NCBI RefSeq assembly: GCF_020740795.1
Contig: NC_067283.1
Coordinates: 57,567,966 to 57,631,965, forward strand
Length of the DNA stretch: 64,000 nucleotides
Direction: 5' to 3'
Source of the DNA: Apus apus
Lineage: Eukaryota; Chordata; Aves; Apodiformes; Apodidae
Each line of letters starts with the position of its first letter. Positions within the stretch are counted from its first letter, which is position 1. Of the stretch, positions 37,290-50,606 are shown piece after piece. The notes under the pieces were generated by a model. The model was not told where the DNA came from, did not search any database, and worked only from the letters and a program-made list of their open reading frames with translations. The translations under genes and the position numbers were made by a program.

Positions 37290-37705
37290 TGGATTTGACT
37301 CTATTCACCACAACTCTCTGGGCTTGGCCATCCAGCCAGTTTTTTACCCAGCAAAGAGTGCACCTGTCTTTGCCACAAATTGCCAGCTTTTCTAGGAGGA
37401 TGCTGTGGGAGACGGTGTCAAGGGCTTAACTAAAATCCAGGTAGACAATATCCACAGCTCTTCCCTCATCCATCAGGTGGGTAACCTGGTCATATAAGGA
37501 GATCAGTTTGGTCAAGCAGGACCTGTCCTCCCTAAATGCATGCTGACTGGCCCTGATCCCCTAGCTGCTCTGCACTTGCCATGTGATCATACTCGAGATG
37601 GACCTCTCCTTGATTTTCCCCAGTACTGAGGTCAGGATGACAGGCCTGTTGTTCCCCAGATTCTCCTTCCAGGTCTACCTGTTGATGGGAGGCACGATCA
37701 CATGC
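37290..37705 (-). mobile_element. Second CR1 LINE internal fragment, same orientation
   Basis: Reverse-complement CR1 reverse-transcriptase sequence: AGCCAGTTTTTTACCCAGC, GATGCTGTGGGAGACGGTGTC (the AFDTVSHSIL region) and GGTCAAGCAGGACCTGTCC (the RSCLTN region). A degraded stretch to about 37,700 corresponds to NYRPVSLTS and the upstream linker. It repeats the part of ORF2 already present in the 36,438-36,920 copy, so the two are separate insertions. Traces may continue to about 37,870. Confidence 0.85.
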
Positions 37706-40700
37706 AAATATGCAGGGTATATGCAAAGGACAGCTTACTCAAGACCCTCTCTTGCACAGGAGTGCTCTCGTATCTCCTGTTCTTTGGTCCTCTGTAAGTC
37801 CACCATTTGCCCTGACTTCAATGCACCTTTGCCTCCAGTTCATTGGCATCTCCAACCACAGAACAGCTTCACAGCTGCAGGAGGTTATATATACCTGTGA
37901 CTACTTCAAGAAATAGTATTTTCAAGGGCTGCAAGTTATCCATGTGCCAATACATTAAGTATGTGACAAACTCAAATATTGGCTGAAACAATAAATTATC
38001 CTCATAGGTCTTTCCAAGCAGCAGCAACATCTGGTACCTGACAGAAAAGAAAAAAATTATCCACGCTTCCATTTGGAAATTTACAATGTAGGACTTTGCA
38101 AGTATGAAGAGAAGGCCATTTAACAGACTAAGTTAAGGTGATATAGTCACAGCAAAAGTAAATATTACATAGGGTTTTTTTGGTGCAAATTAGTGCAATC
38201 AGTTATGGATTGAAAGTAAGGGAGGTAGCCTTTTGTAATTATTTTATTAAATAGATGTATGTAAAATCCAGATCTGCCACTGACTTAAGACAGAAATCTC
38301 TATGTGGTATGTAGTATGGACAAAGGATATTCCTGTGCCAGTGACAATTAAAGACATTTTAAAAAAATAAATAAACAGCACCACATCCCAATGTTGTGCC
38401 TGTGCTTGAAATTACTGTAGTAATTAATATTAAATTTAAAATTCAGTTACTGTAAATGCAAGCACTTGTAATCATGGTCCAGGATGCAAATAACCATGAG
38501 ACAAATCAGAGAAGAGTTTAACTTTTTAATTATCCTGTCCCAATTCCTATATTTCATGCACATGGATGTGTCAGCACTAGTTACCTACAGTTGCAAGTGC
38601 CTCTTTCCTGAAAATAAAATGAGATACGAGTTCCCCCTTGAGTGATTCAGCACATCATTCTCTATTCCTCTTGGAAAAGTGACTAGTCATATAATAAAAT
38701 GGTAGCAAGCACAAATATTGGAATTTTAAAATTAAGTTACAGACTGGATTCTTCTTTAAATCATGAGTTTAATGATTTGTTGCTTAAGATAACATGGGAA
38801 GCTCCCTGTAACACAACACATGAATAAAAAGGTAATTGTACCAGGCAGAGCTATTCCCCTTTTTAACTTGAATTAACACATTCACAGATGAGGTCTGTGC
38901 AGAGACATTTTCAGTAGCTGCAGCTGCTCATCTTGGTCATTTTCCTGCAACACATGAAAAGACTGTTGATTGCAAAACCCAATTAGCTTCCTGTTTCTGC
39001 TTAATTTTATACTCTAGGCTCTTGTCTCTACTCTCTTGTTCTTTCAGCAGCATGCAGAACTGAGGCTGATAGCAGTCTCTCAGCTTCTCAGATGCCAACA
39101 ATCTTGTTCCGCTGCTGTCTGGTTTCCACATCTGTTCAACAAATCTCAAAGGCACCGTAGTCTTGGCAGTGCTATAATTTTACGTGACTTTTCATGCCAT
39201 GATGTCGTAATTATTAAAGCTATTACTTGCCTGTTGTAATCCTGAAGGTTGATGCCTGTGTTCCTGCCCTGATAACTAAATCCATCTTTTTAGGGTTGCA
39301 AGGAAAACGGTCATTTAAACTGTGAGGCTTGTGGCAAACATGTTAGATTTACCTTGTATTTGGAAACACCCAGTGTGCACAGGGGCTTGTGCATACAGCT
39401 GAGATGCTCTTGGATGCTGATGCACTGCCCAGAATGCCTGGAGAGCTTACCTGGAAAGCACTTGTCTCAAAGCAAATATATTTGCAGAGGTGGTTGAGAA
39501 ATGTGTTAGATCACAATGTACCAAAATCTTGTTTTCTCATGAAGTATTCACCTGTGAAAGTACTGACAGCTTTACAAGTATGAAAGTATAGCCGGACCAA
39601 ATTATTTTTTTCTAGAAACAGTATGTTACAACATTGTATGTTTATAAGAAACAGTGATAAAAATAATTAAGTCTTTCTCTTCAATGTTTATTTGGTAACC
39701 ATATCTGTACAGGACAGAGAAAAAATATTTTCTACTTAGAAATTTCCCATTTGTTTATTTCTTGATTTCTTGATGTAACACGTGGGAGTCTCAGCTGTGA
39801 CGTTAGAAAATGTTTGGTAGCTGTAAGGGTGGCAAAGCACTACAATAGATTATCTAAAGAAGATCTTAAACTTTCATCAAATAAAGATTTCAAGAACTGC
39901 TTAGGTAACCATCTCTCAAAAATTACATCAATGCAATGATTTGTCATGAGGTTTAGAGACAGACTAGGCAACCTCCTCAAGCTCCTTCTGGCCCTGTTTC
40001 CTATAAGTTGGTGTACAGAACTCCCTGAGAAACAAAGGGACATTAAAGTAAAATAAAATCAGACCAATGGAAGAGGAAAGGCTATGTCATGCTGAAGTCA
40101 GTGATGCTGTTGAGTTTGGCAGAGAGTATGAATTTTTTTGTTAATAAGACTGTATTTTATTGTTTCATTTGTGCTTGGGTATTATAGTTTTCACCCAGTG
40201 TGCCTGATAGAAAGACTGTGAAATGGAGGAGAGTAAGTAAAAACTGACTATTGCTTAAATAGGGATTCCTGAGTAACATTTCCAAATTATATGCTATATG
40301 TTTTTTTTATTTTCTTATGAGGCCCTGAATAGCATCTGCTTATATTTGCCCTTGAGCAAGTGCCTAATGGCACATACTGTGACAGAGCCATGATCATCCT
40401 ACCATGTGCAGTCATGGTCACCTGGAGCTCTTATCAGAACTAAACACAAGCTTGTCCCCCTTGAACCTGGTGTACAGACAACTGAACTGGCAAAAAGAAT
40501 AGCTCCCCTTCTGAGAGACCTTCTGAACCCCCCAGTTCCATGAGCATGGAAGAGATGAGAAATGGTTGCACGTGGTTGGAAAAACCCATGAAGCAACCCA
40601 TGCTTCAGAGCCTAAGACTGGACTAGTCACAAAAATTTTTTAGCGTATCTTCTCCTACAGACAATGATCCAGATTGCTGGTAGGAAGTCAGATGAACTGT

Positions 40701-40884
40701 CTTCTACCTCTGGTATCTCTGTAATATTGGAGCAGGTAGAAAGACCCACCACATAGTAATTCAGCAATTCTGTTTAGCAACAACTGTTCTAGTTGGCAAC
40801 AGCTTCTGTCTGCAGCTTGCGCATGATGTTATCTGAAATGACACAACTAAAATAGTAATATTTTGCAACTTACATCCTGGTCAG
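37706..40884. other. Intergenic, AT-rich, no feature recognised
   Basis: No exons, RNA genes or element ends were recognised beyond possible CR1 remnants up to about 37,870. Confidence 0.45.
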
Positions 40885-41640
40885 ACTATGACCATCTAGT
40901 CCAACCCTCCTGCTAGAGCAGGATACCCTAGAGCAGATTACACAGGTGAGTTTTTAATGTCTCCAGAGATGGGAACTCCACAGTGTCCCTGGGCAGCCTG
41001 TTCCAGTGCTCTGTCACACTCAGAGTAAAGAAGTATTTTCTCATATCCAGGTTAAATCTTCTGTGTTCTAGTTTGTGACCTGTAGCCCAGTTCTGTCACT
41101 GGACACCACTGAGAATAATCTGACCCCATCCTCCTGACACCCATCCTTTAGATATTTATAAGCGTTGATGAGATCCCTCCTCAGCCTCCTTTCCTCTAAG
41201 CTAAACAGACCCAGCTCTCTTTGTCTTTCCTCATAGGGCAGATGCTGCAGTCCCCTAATAATCTCAGTGGCTCTGTGCTGGACTCTTCAGTAGTTCCTTG
41301 TCCTTCTTGAACTGGGGAGCCCAGAACTGCATGGAATATTCCAGATGTGGCCTCATCAGAGCAGAGTAGAAGGGGAGGATGACCTACATTGGCTTGCTGT
41401 CCACACTCCTCTTAATGCACCTCAGGATGTCATTGGCCTTCTTGGCTCTGAGGCACGTTGTTTGCTCATGGTCAGCCTGTTGTGCAGTATGACTGCCAGG
41501 TCTTTTTCGCCAGAGCTGCTTTCCAGCAGGTCCACCCCTAAGCTGTACTGGTGCATGGGGTTGTTCTCCCCCAGCTTCCAAACTGTTTGGTCCTGGGCTT
41601 CTTTTCCTACCCTGGATGGATGTTAAGCTGCTCTGGTGGA
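40885..41640 (-). mobile_element. CR1 LINE 3' fragment
   Basis: On the plus strand it begins with the reversed CR1 tail region ACCATCTAGTCCAACCCTCC. It continues through GGGCAGCCTGTTCCAGTGCTC, CTGAACCxxxLGLxRRLR-like reversed C-terminal sequence, and the reversed LGVLVDxxL segment around 41,500. The terminal ATTCTATGAT repeats are missing. Interrupted by stops. Confidence 0.9.
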
Positions 41641-43544
41641 TTCATAATCACCACTGAATTAATCACTGAATTTAGTTCACACTGAAGCTTTCCCAGGAGC
41701 ATCTGTCCTCAGCTCTTCATTGTGCTCTAAAGTTGCAGGCAATGTTTGAACTTACTCCTTTTCCTGGAAGCTCAAACAGTGCTGCTAACAAGTACAGCTT
41801 CTCCTTCCAGGCTGGGAGTTGGCTGGAGCTGGCAAATATGGGTAATAATCAGGCCTCTGTGGATCTCCAGGCTGGATTACAACAGTTCATCTTCATACAA
41901 ATGTTTATATTTAAAAATAGAGTACTATAGTTAGTCATGGATAGTTTCTCACATAATTTTCCCCAAAGCAGCTGGTACCTCAGTCTTCAGCTGTAAGACT
42001 GGCTCTGCCTCAAAAGCTGGATTTCACTCAGTACCAGAATTTCCCAGGCAGATGGAAAGCATTCAGTCAACTCCGCCTGGATATTCCCAGGATTAATGTC
42101 ATGGGAATTGCTGCCTCTTTCTGCTGCTCTGATTCTCAGAAAACATGAATGTTCTTTAACTGCTGAGGTAAAGGTAACTGAATTTCACACCCACAAAATT
42201 AAATTGAATATTTACTATATCACTCTTGCTTTCCCACAGGAGGTAGAGAAAAGTTGAAGTCAAAGAATGAGATAGAGACAGGAAGAAGGGACAGAAAAAG
42301 GAAAGTGGGAAGAAGTGAAGAAGTGAATAAATAATCAAAATAAATACCTATTTAAATGTTTTAGGTTAGCAGTGAGAGGAGGTAAGGTGGAAATCTCAAG
42401 CTATTGGTGAAACGTTTTCAAATCTTTAAGCAGCATGGCACCTGGTTATAAGGAGTCAATCTTATAAAACATGGAGGAAACAAACATGAGGATCCTCCCC
42501 ACCTTGCTCAGAGCTGACATATTTTGCAGTCTCTCAGTAAATCACTTTAACTCCTTTCAACATCAATCTGCTCAGAACAACAGGCTGCTGGGGAAAAAAG
42601 GCTTTTACTAATACCTGATGATGACTCTAAGCTTCCAAGCACAGAAGCTAACATTGCTCAAAATTGTTTTTCCTTTGAACTAATTTAAATGTAAACATTG
42701 TTTTTGCTCCTCCTCAATAAGCCATTTGCTTCAATAGTGCTGTATGCACTCTCTACTTTCCCAGGTTGCCTTTCCTACCTAGAAGCATATCAGCAGAGTG
42801 GTTTGGATAGAAAATCAAAGTAGAGGGTCTTCAGAGATGCTCACTCAGTTACAAGCATTCCTACTATTGTGCTGCAAAGCCCTGGTTCCACATAATCTGG
42901 CATCACCACTGGGTGCAAGCAGAGATCTGTGATGTGGCAGGCATTCAGGGCTGCATCAAGGATTGAGGAAGTTCAGCTGAAACAGAGCAGGTGTTTTTAC
43001 ATTAATATTTGTGGAGGTAAAATTAATAGGCATATAGAGCATGTAACAGAAGAGTTTTCCCTGAGAAGCTTTGGGGGTTAACACAAGCACTGCTGGGTTG
43101 GCACTGGATTGTCCCTAGAACAACATCCTTCCCTTTTCATGGAATGTTTGCTCTAAAAACCCAAACCTTGCTGTTTGCTCTGTGCCTTCAGAAAGGCTTT
43201 GGAAATTGCAGTGTCAAGTGGAAGTGACAAAGCAGGATGTTTTCTTTGTGGGAAGGTACCCAGCCCATCATCACTATTCAGCTTTCAAAACAGGGGTGAC
43301 ATGGTGGCAGAGTGCCAGGAAAAGGTCTGGATATTGTCATCATCTGTCCTGGCTCAGCAGTGGCAGGAGAAGAGCTGGACAGACGTGATCCTGGGTAGGT
43401 ACCTGGGCTGACTGGCAGTGAGGTGGCAGGGCTCTCCCGAGCTCCAAGGATGCTATGAAGGCAAGTAAAATTGTAAAGGCTCTAAGGGCTTGCAAAGAGT
43501 CATTTCCTACTTAGAAACTTTTCCTCTCTTAAAAATAAAATATT
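41641..43544. other. Intergenic, no feature recognised
   Basis: A purine-rich stretch at about 42,235-42,335 is the only simple-sequence feature. No exon or element termini were recognised. Confidence 0.45.
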
Positions 43545-45530
43545 AATATAGATGACCTTAAGGATCATCTAGTTCTAACCCCCCTGCCACGGACAGGGAC
43601 TTTTCCAGCTAGATCAGGTTGCTCAGAGCCCCATCCATCCCTGCCTTGAAAAATTCCAGGGATGGGATTTCCACCACCTTTCTGGGCAACCTGTTCCAGT
43701 GTCTCACCACCCTCATGGTGAAGAACTTCTTCCTAACGTCTAATCTGAATCTACTCACCTCTCATTTTGACACATTCCCCCTAGTCCTACCACTACCCAA
43801 CATCCTAAAAAGTCCATCACCAGTTTTCTTGTAGGCCCCCTTAAGATACTGGAAGGCCACAATAAGGTCTCCTCAGAGCCTTCTCTTCTCCAGACTGAAT
43901 AATCCCAACTGTCTCTGTCTGTCTTCATAGGAGAGGTGCTCCAGCCCTCTGATCATCCTCGTGGCCCTTCTTTGGGCACGTTCCAGCATGTCCTTATCTT
44001 TCTTGTTATAGGGGCTCCAGAACTGGATGCAGTACTTCAGATGGGCTCTCACAAGAGTGGAGTAAAGGGGGACAATTGCCTCCCTCGACCTGCTGGCCAT
44101 GCTTCTCTTGATGCAGCCCAGGATATGATTGGCTTCCTGGGCTGCCAGAGTACACTGCCAGCCCGTGTTGAGCTTCTTGTCCACCAGTACTCCCAAGTCC
44201 TTTTCTTCAGGGCTGCTCTCAAGCCAGTCACTGCCCAGCCTATATTGGTGCCTGGGATTGCCCCGACCGAGATGCAGGACCTTGCACTTGGCCTTGTTAA
44301 ACTTCATGAGGTTGGCATGACCCCACCTCTCAAGCCTGTCAGGGTCCCTCTGGATGGCCTCCCTTCCCTCCAGTGTGTCAGCCGCCCCACACAGCTTGGT
44401 GTTTTGGGCAGACTTGCTGAGGGTGCCCTCAATGCCACCATCCATGTCGCCAACAAAGGTGTTAAACAAGACTGGTCCCAGTACTGATCCTTGAGGGACT
44501 CCACTTGTCACTGGCCTCCCCCTGGACATGGCCACCAAGCCAGTTCTTTATCCACAGAGTTGTCCATCCATCAAGCCCATATTTTACCAACTTGGAGACC
44601 AGGATGTCATATGGGACAGTGTTAAAAGCCTTGCTCAGGTCCAGGTAAATGATATCAGTTGCTCTTCCCTTGTCTATTGATGTTGTGACCTTCTCATAGA
44701 AGGTCATCAGGTTTGTTAGGCACGATTTGCCCTTGGTGAAGTCATGTTGATTGTACCTAATCATATTCTTCTGCCTCAGCAGTGCCTCCAGGAGGATCTG
44801 CTCCATGATCTTACTGGGCATGGAGGTGAGACTGACTGGCCTATAGTTCCCTTGTTCATCCTTTTTTCCCTTTTTGAAAATGGGGATTATGTTTCTCCTT
44901 TTCCAGTCAGTGGAGACTTCACCGGACTGCCATGACTTTCTGGAATACAGAGAGCAGTTTAGCAACCTCATCCACCAGTTCCCTCATTACCTGTGGGTGT
45001 ATCTCATCGGGTCCCATGGACTTGTACACTTTGAGGTTCATCAGATGGTCACAAACCTGATCTCCACTTACAGTGGGCAGTTCTTTCTCCCAGCCACTTC
45101 CATTATCTTATTTGGCTCCGGGAGTGTGGTTGGAGCCCTTGCCAGTGAAGACTGAGATAAAGAAGTCAGCGAGAACCTCGGCCTTCTCCATATCACTCGT
45201 CACCAGTTCTCCAGTTTCCTTTCTGAGGGGGCCCACACCTTCCCTAGTCCTCTTTTTCCATTAGTATGTCTATGGAAGTTTTTGCTCTTTCCCTCGATCT
45301 CCCTGGCTAGATTTAATTCTAGCTGAGCTAATTAGCTTCCCTAGATGGAGCTCCATCAATTCCAGCTTTTCACTGATGTAGAGGGCAATACTTCCTCCCC
45401 TCCTACCTTGCCTGTCTTTCCTGAAGAGCTTCTATCCATCTAGCCCTACATTCCAGTCCTGAGAATCATCCCACAAGCTTTCAGTAGTAGCTACTATGTC
45501 ATGGCTATATATTTAGTAGTTTGGTAGATC
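43545..45530 (-). mobile_element. CR1 LINE, long minus-strand copy with endonuclease remnant
   Basis: The reversed tail (GATGACCTTAAGGATCATC) starts near 43,548. Minus-strand frames at 44,538-43,873 and 44,971-44,462 give [72 protein letters not shown] and [13 protein letters not shown]. The catalytic FADD box reads SAQN, so both metal-binding aspartates are lost. At 45,360-45,510 a reversed endonuclease segment (the TWWDD...MDGYKLF...RQGRRGGG region) follows the reverse-transcriptase linker directly. The rest of the endonuclease is deleted. Confidence 0.92.
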
Positions 45531-48500
45531 ACCCTGAGGAGAAAAAAACCAAGCAAACAGAAACATAGCTATTTATCTCCCCTTTGAGAAGACTAAAGAC
45601 AAAAATCTGCAGAACAAAAGCTCCAATATGAATTCCAGGACACACAGTAACTGCTATGGAATAGCAAAATTAGTCACCTCTCCAGCATTAATCTAAGAGG
45701 TACATGAGACTGGCATGCCAGAAAACTTATGTATTGAGAAATCTGAATATTTGAATTTCAGCCCTCTCTCTCAGGGAGGAGATTATGAAGATACCCTTAA
45801 ATGCATTTGCACTGGAAAAAATAACAAGGACTGTGATTAAACTCTTAGAGCCTCTACATTCTGAGCCTTTAAAAATACCCCAATAGTTCAGCTGTCTTCA
45901 CTGGTGTTTGCTTCTTACGTAGTTTTGTTTTGTGTTGTTTTTTTTTTTCCCCCCATTTCCTGGAACATTTTTTTTCCTAGGGAGATGGACTGGAGGCACA
46001 GCATACAAAATCTTCTCTTCCTCCTCACTCCTGCTTGAGCACAGGGCAGATAATTTGCTGGAGTTAAAATAACTTGACTAGCTGTCAGGGCTGCTCTCAG
46101 CAGACAGCAGCAGAAGGGAAAAAGGGTGCCCCTTCTGGGGTCTGTTAATAATTAGAGTGCTTGCTAACAGGCTCAGCTCTTTCTCTGGCTGATGCTGTGA
46201 ACCACTTGTATAAACTGTGCAGGTTAGTCTCTGCTGGAAGATTGCATACAAAATGAGCACCTGAGTGCAGAGTAATGGTTTAACTCTCTTTGCTTCTGCC
46301 ACTTACCAAAGAAAATGGGGAGTAACACAGTTGTAATGTCAAGGTCCCTATGCTTTGCTGAGCCTGTCACATCTGATGAACTGAAGGCACGCAGGGACCC
46401 TGGTGGGTTCATCTGTTTCAACACAGGGGGTATCTTAGTTTAGTGTTTTCAGAGGCTGTAAGAAGAGGGGGGAAAAAGGCAGATGAACCAAAGGCAAAGG
46501 ACTTGAAATTCTGAAGTTCAAACTCTGGACTCTTTTCAAGAGCTACATGTTTAATTAGCTATTATTACCATTAAAATAAATTTTCTACAAATACAATAGG
46601 AATGTGTATTAGCAGGTAAAAGTTAATTTGATTATTAAAATGGACTTGGACCCCCTGAAATAAATGTGGAGCTGTCACAGTTTTCCCTCCAGTTAATAGT
46701 GCAGCTGCGAATAATATTTTGTTCTATGAAAGGCCAGCTGTGAGAGTTGTTTCTGAAGTGTAATGAAGATGACATTTAATGTACTGGTAACTCTTTGCTT
46801 TCAGGTGAGTACACTGTATTGCAGATTACCCCAAGAAAAAGTCGGGGCAAAACCTTTCTTGTAACGATTCAGCTACAACTGCTAGTTTGTTTTTCTGTTA
46901 ATGAAAACTATTTTTGTCAACTTAATTGAATCAACCTGTTAAAAAAATAACAAAAATGGCTTACAACAATCTGCATCTCATTCTGAGAGTGAGCTATGCC
47001 TGCAAATTAGCCTGGGCTATAGTACTGTCAAGAGTAATGGCTTTTCCACCTGTAAACACTCTAACTACTCTCTTTAAGTAGTATTTAATATATTTATACT
47101 GTAATTAGCCTCTTCCAAACTTTTAAAGAGCTAGGAATTAATACAAACTATGTGCTTAGAAGATGCACAGTGCATCAATAGGACTTACGAGCTTGAAACC
47201 AAGTATGTGTGTAAGCATTTCACAGGCTGACCACTTCAGACCTTTTGTTTTCTTTCTTTCTTTTCAGTATGACAGGACACTTGAAATAACCTGTTTTATT
47301 TTGCAGAAGCTTTTATTTGAAACATGTTTGACATCAGCAGGCAAAGAGAACAGAGAAATACCAGAGCAGAGCTGTAGTCATTACTCCTCTGAGGGTCAGC
47401 ATGGATCAGTGGCTCCCTGTAGCAAGGATCAACTCAGATGTGTTTATACAGAGCCTTAAACAAAGGAACTCTGCTCTCTGGTGGAGGCCCCAAAGACCAA
47501 TCAGTACTAAGTTACCATGGTGTGGTATTAGACCACACCACGGTATTTTCCATTCTAAGGATAAGAAATATTTCAAGTGGTGTGGAGGTTTAACTGAGTG
47601 GAACACTGCCCCAGTGCTAATTTGCTGGAGTAGTGTATTAGGATAAACAGTATGGGAACACAAGTTTTAGAGCCAAGTTGCTTTTGGGTGCTGCGTGGAG
47701 CAAAGCAGGGCTGGTTACTGTACCACAGAAACATCTGTGTAACTCTGTTTTTTTCCGGACAGCTCATTGCTAAAGAATCATACTGCATACATGTATTTCT
47801 TTTTAGAGGTGAATATTTTCTATTTTCTTCTAGCATTGTCTCTCCACAGTTGTCTTTGGTCTCTTAGGCTGTTTAATTACTTTCAGTGTCACAATCATTT
47901 AATGTCAAAATGTCTGTTATGCCCTCTGCACATTGTGTTGTGTTTCATGTAACACTTCCTTTTGACACCGTGTCAAAATGACCTTTACTTCTACACCATG
48001 GGGACTGAAGTGAAAATGGGGCTTTAAAGCTATGCATTGAGATTATCTGATAAAGAAATTTGTGGTGTCTTTCTCTGTGTTACTCTGTTTGTCCCACCAT
48101 CCCCAAGCCTGATCTACTTTACAAAACTTGCAGCTGGAGAGTATCCATATATGGCAATGTGGACTAGCCAAAAGGGTGTTTCTGCCTTTGAAATAACACC
48201 ACCTTACTGCCCAAGACTTGTTCCTGGTGTGTGCAATGCTAACAGAAAGTAAATTGTCCATGCCTGCTGCAGCATGCCTCTCTTAGCACTCCTGTGTCCC
48301 AGGACAACATGCCTGTCTCTTTTTTCCCCTTTAAAATCTTTCTTTACTTTCTGACCTGTATTTGTGAACAGAATTCTAGTTTCACATTAAATCGCTGAAT
48401 ATTCTGCTGCTGCCTGATCTGCCCATCTAGACACTCCTGGACATTTGGTGTCTGTGGGAAGAGACCAGTGAATCTGATAGCCAAATTATGGGGCTAGCAG

Positions 48501-49269
48501 AGACACAGGGAAGGAGAACAAGGGTTAGAAAGCAGCAGTTGCCAAAACAAGAGGTCTGCAGCAGGCTCACTGTGGGGCAAGTCTCTAAAGCAGGAGATGC
48601 AAAGCTGTCCCCAAGACATGTTCTCCTTGTGACGGGCTGCATAGCAGACATGCATTCCAGACATGATGGGAAATGCACCATTTCCTTGCTCTTTTCCATG
48701 GATATCTCATGAGCAGTCAATTAAGTTCTGTCTCTGTGGGAAGTATGATGCCACGGGAGTGCAACTGGTATTTCAAAGAGCAAGTTGGGTTCACAGGAAT
48801 CAAGATGTGAGAGGCAGAGAAGGGGGGTGAGGGGGAAACTCAGTTAACTTCAACCATGCATTTCCTGATGCGTGAGCTTATAATTCCTGTCAGCATCCCA
48901 ACCCTTCCCTCTTTATTTGAAAATAGTGCCTTTACATGTATTCACAGAGCAAAAGAATAATGGATTCTAAACTAGGGATTTTATCTTACAAAAATGTATT
49001 AGTAATGAAATTAAGTAATATGAAGGCTATGTGATAGTACTTCAAGTATGGGAACAGTGCTAAAATATATTTTCTGTGTTTGTTTTTTGTTTGTTTGTTT
49101 AATTCTGGCTCACTGGCAACATCTTTACAATATGGTTTTTTTATAGGTTTAGCATACTTACAGTATTCATACTGACCCACAATAGATGGTTGCATATAAA
49201 TCCATATTTCAATGCCACAAATAAAATAATTGCATGGAATTATGAGGGAAGAAGTGGGAAGAGCCAGCA
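45531..49269. other. Intergenic, no gene recognised
   Basis: AT-rich sequence with a T/C run near 45,940. It contains a short near-perfect inverted repeat at 47,513-47,545 (separate entry). No exon set or element termini were recognised. Confidence 0.45.
47513..47545. repeat. Short near-perfect inverted repeat (hairpin)
   Basis: TACCATGGTGTGGT and ACCACACCACGGTA are 14-base arms around a 5-base ATTAG loop, with a single mismatch. No T run follows and no repeated copy was noticed in the window. It may be a small palindromic transposon remnant or chance. Confidence 0.7.
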
Positions 49270-50606
49270 GATAAATACCTGGTTTTGAGCTTGGTGTCAC
49301 TGGCAGGATTTGGGGGATTTTTTGATCATGGGTTGGTGTACATAACACCAGGCCTGCTGGCAATGGATGGGATACACCTGTTTCAAAGAAGAAAATGGAT
49401 TTTAGCACAGGAGTTAGCAGGGCTCATTGACAGAGCCTTAAACTACATTTAAAGGGGGAAGGGGACAAAACCAGGCTTGCTAGAGGTAAGCCTGAGGGTG
49501 GCACACCAGTGTCTGTGGGACAATGTGGTAGTGAGGGACTTTGGTCTGCTGTCTTAGTGGAGGTAGGAAATGGAGAGCCAGGTGGCAACAAAGACTCCAG
49601 GGTTCCTGAAGTGTTAGAACCACAGAAGCACTGGAGAATGATCAGGTAGGAATTAGGGCTTTTCCCCTTCAGAAAAGTGGTGACATCAGTAGCCTAACTG
49701 AAGTTCATCTACACGAATGCAGCCAGCATGGACAATGAACAGAAGAAGCTGAAAGCCATTGTGCAGCAAGAAAACTATTACATAGTTGCCATCAGGAAAA
49801 CATGGTGGGATGACTTAAATGACTGGAGTGCTTCAATGGATGGCTTCAGAAAAAAAAATAGGCAAGGAAGGAGAGGTGGTGGGGTGTCCTTGTATGTTCC
49901 TTGTATGTTAGGGAGTGTTTTGATTGCCTAGAGCTTAATGATAGAGATTATTGCATTGAATGATTCAGGGTAAGAATCAGGAGGAAGGCCAATAAGGCAG
50001 GTATCATGGTGGGAGTCTGTTATATCCTACACAGCCACGATGAAGGCTTAGACAAAATATTCTATAAGCAGCTGGAAGAAGTCTCACAATCGCTAGCCCT
50101 TGTTCTTGTGGATGACTTCAACTTGCCAGATGTCTGCTGGAAATACAACATAGCAGAGAGGAAGCAGTCTTGGAGATTCCTGGAGTGTGTGAAACATGAC
50201 TGCCTTACACAGCTGGTGAGGAAGCCAGCTAAGGAAGGCACCCCACTGGACCTCCTGCTTGCCAACGGTGAAGGACTTGTGGGTGATGTGATGATAGGAG
50301 GCCATCTTTGGCATAACACTCATGAAACAAGTTTCCAATTCTTGGAGAAGTAAGGAGGAGGGTCAATGAAACCAGTACAATGGACTTCTGCCACACAGAC
50401 TTTGGCCTGTTTCAGAAACTGGTTGACAGAGTCCCTTGGGAGGCATTCCTGAAGGGCAAAGGAATCCAGGAAGGCTGGATGCTCTTTAAGAAGGAAATTG
50501 TAAAGGTGCAGGAGCAGGCCACCCCTCTGTGCTGAAAGACAAGCCAGCAGGGAAGAACTGCCCAGCTGAACAGACAGCTTTGTTTTGAACTCAGGAAAAA
50601 AATAAG
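49270..50606 (+). mobile_element. CR1 LINE, 5' part (endonuclease region) of a nested pair
   Basis: It begins in the ORF1/ORF2 transition (GCAATGGATGGGATACACCTG near 49,360). Endonuclease segments follow: VAIRKTWWDDLNDWSASMDG, NRQGRRGGGVSLYV (about 49,780-49,905), then VDDFNLPDVCW, where active copies have a GDFNLPD motif, and CLTQLVRKPAKEGTPLDLLL (50,190-50,270). Stops and frameshifts are frequent. It breaks off near 50,606 in GGAAAAAAATAAGAG and resumes at about 52,180 beyond a minus-strand CR1. Confidence 0.9.

Noticed and set aside
43873-44971. 221- and 169-residue minus-strand ORFs as a new gene
   Set aside because: They are adjacent frames of a single decayed CR1 ORF2 whose catalytic box is mutated.
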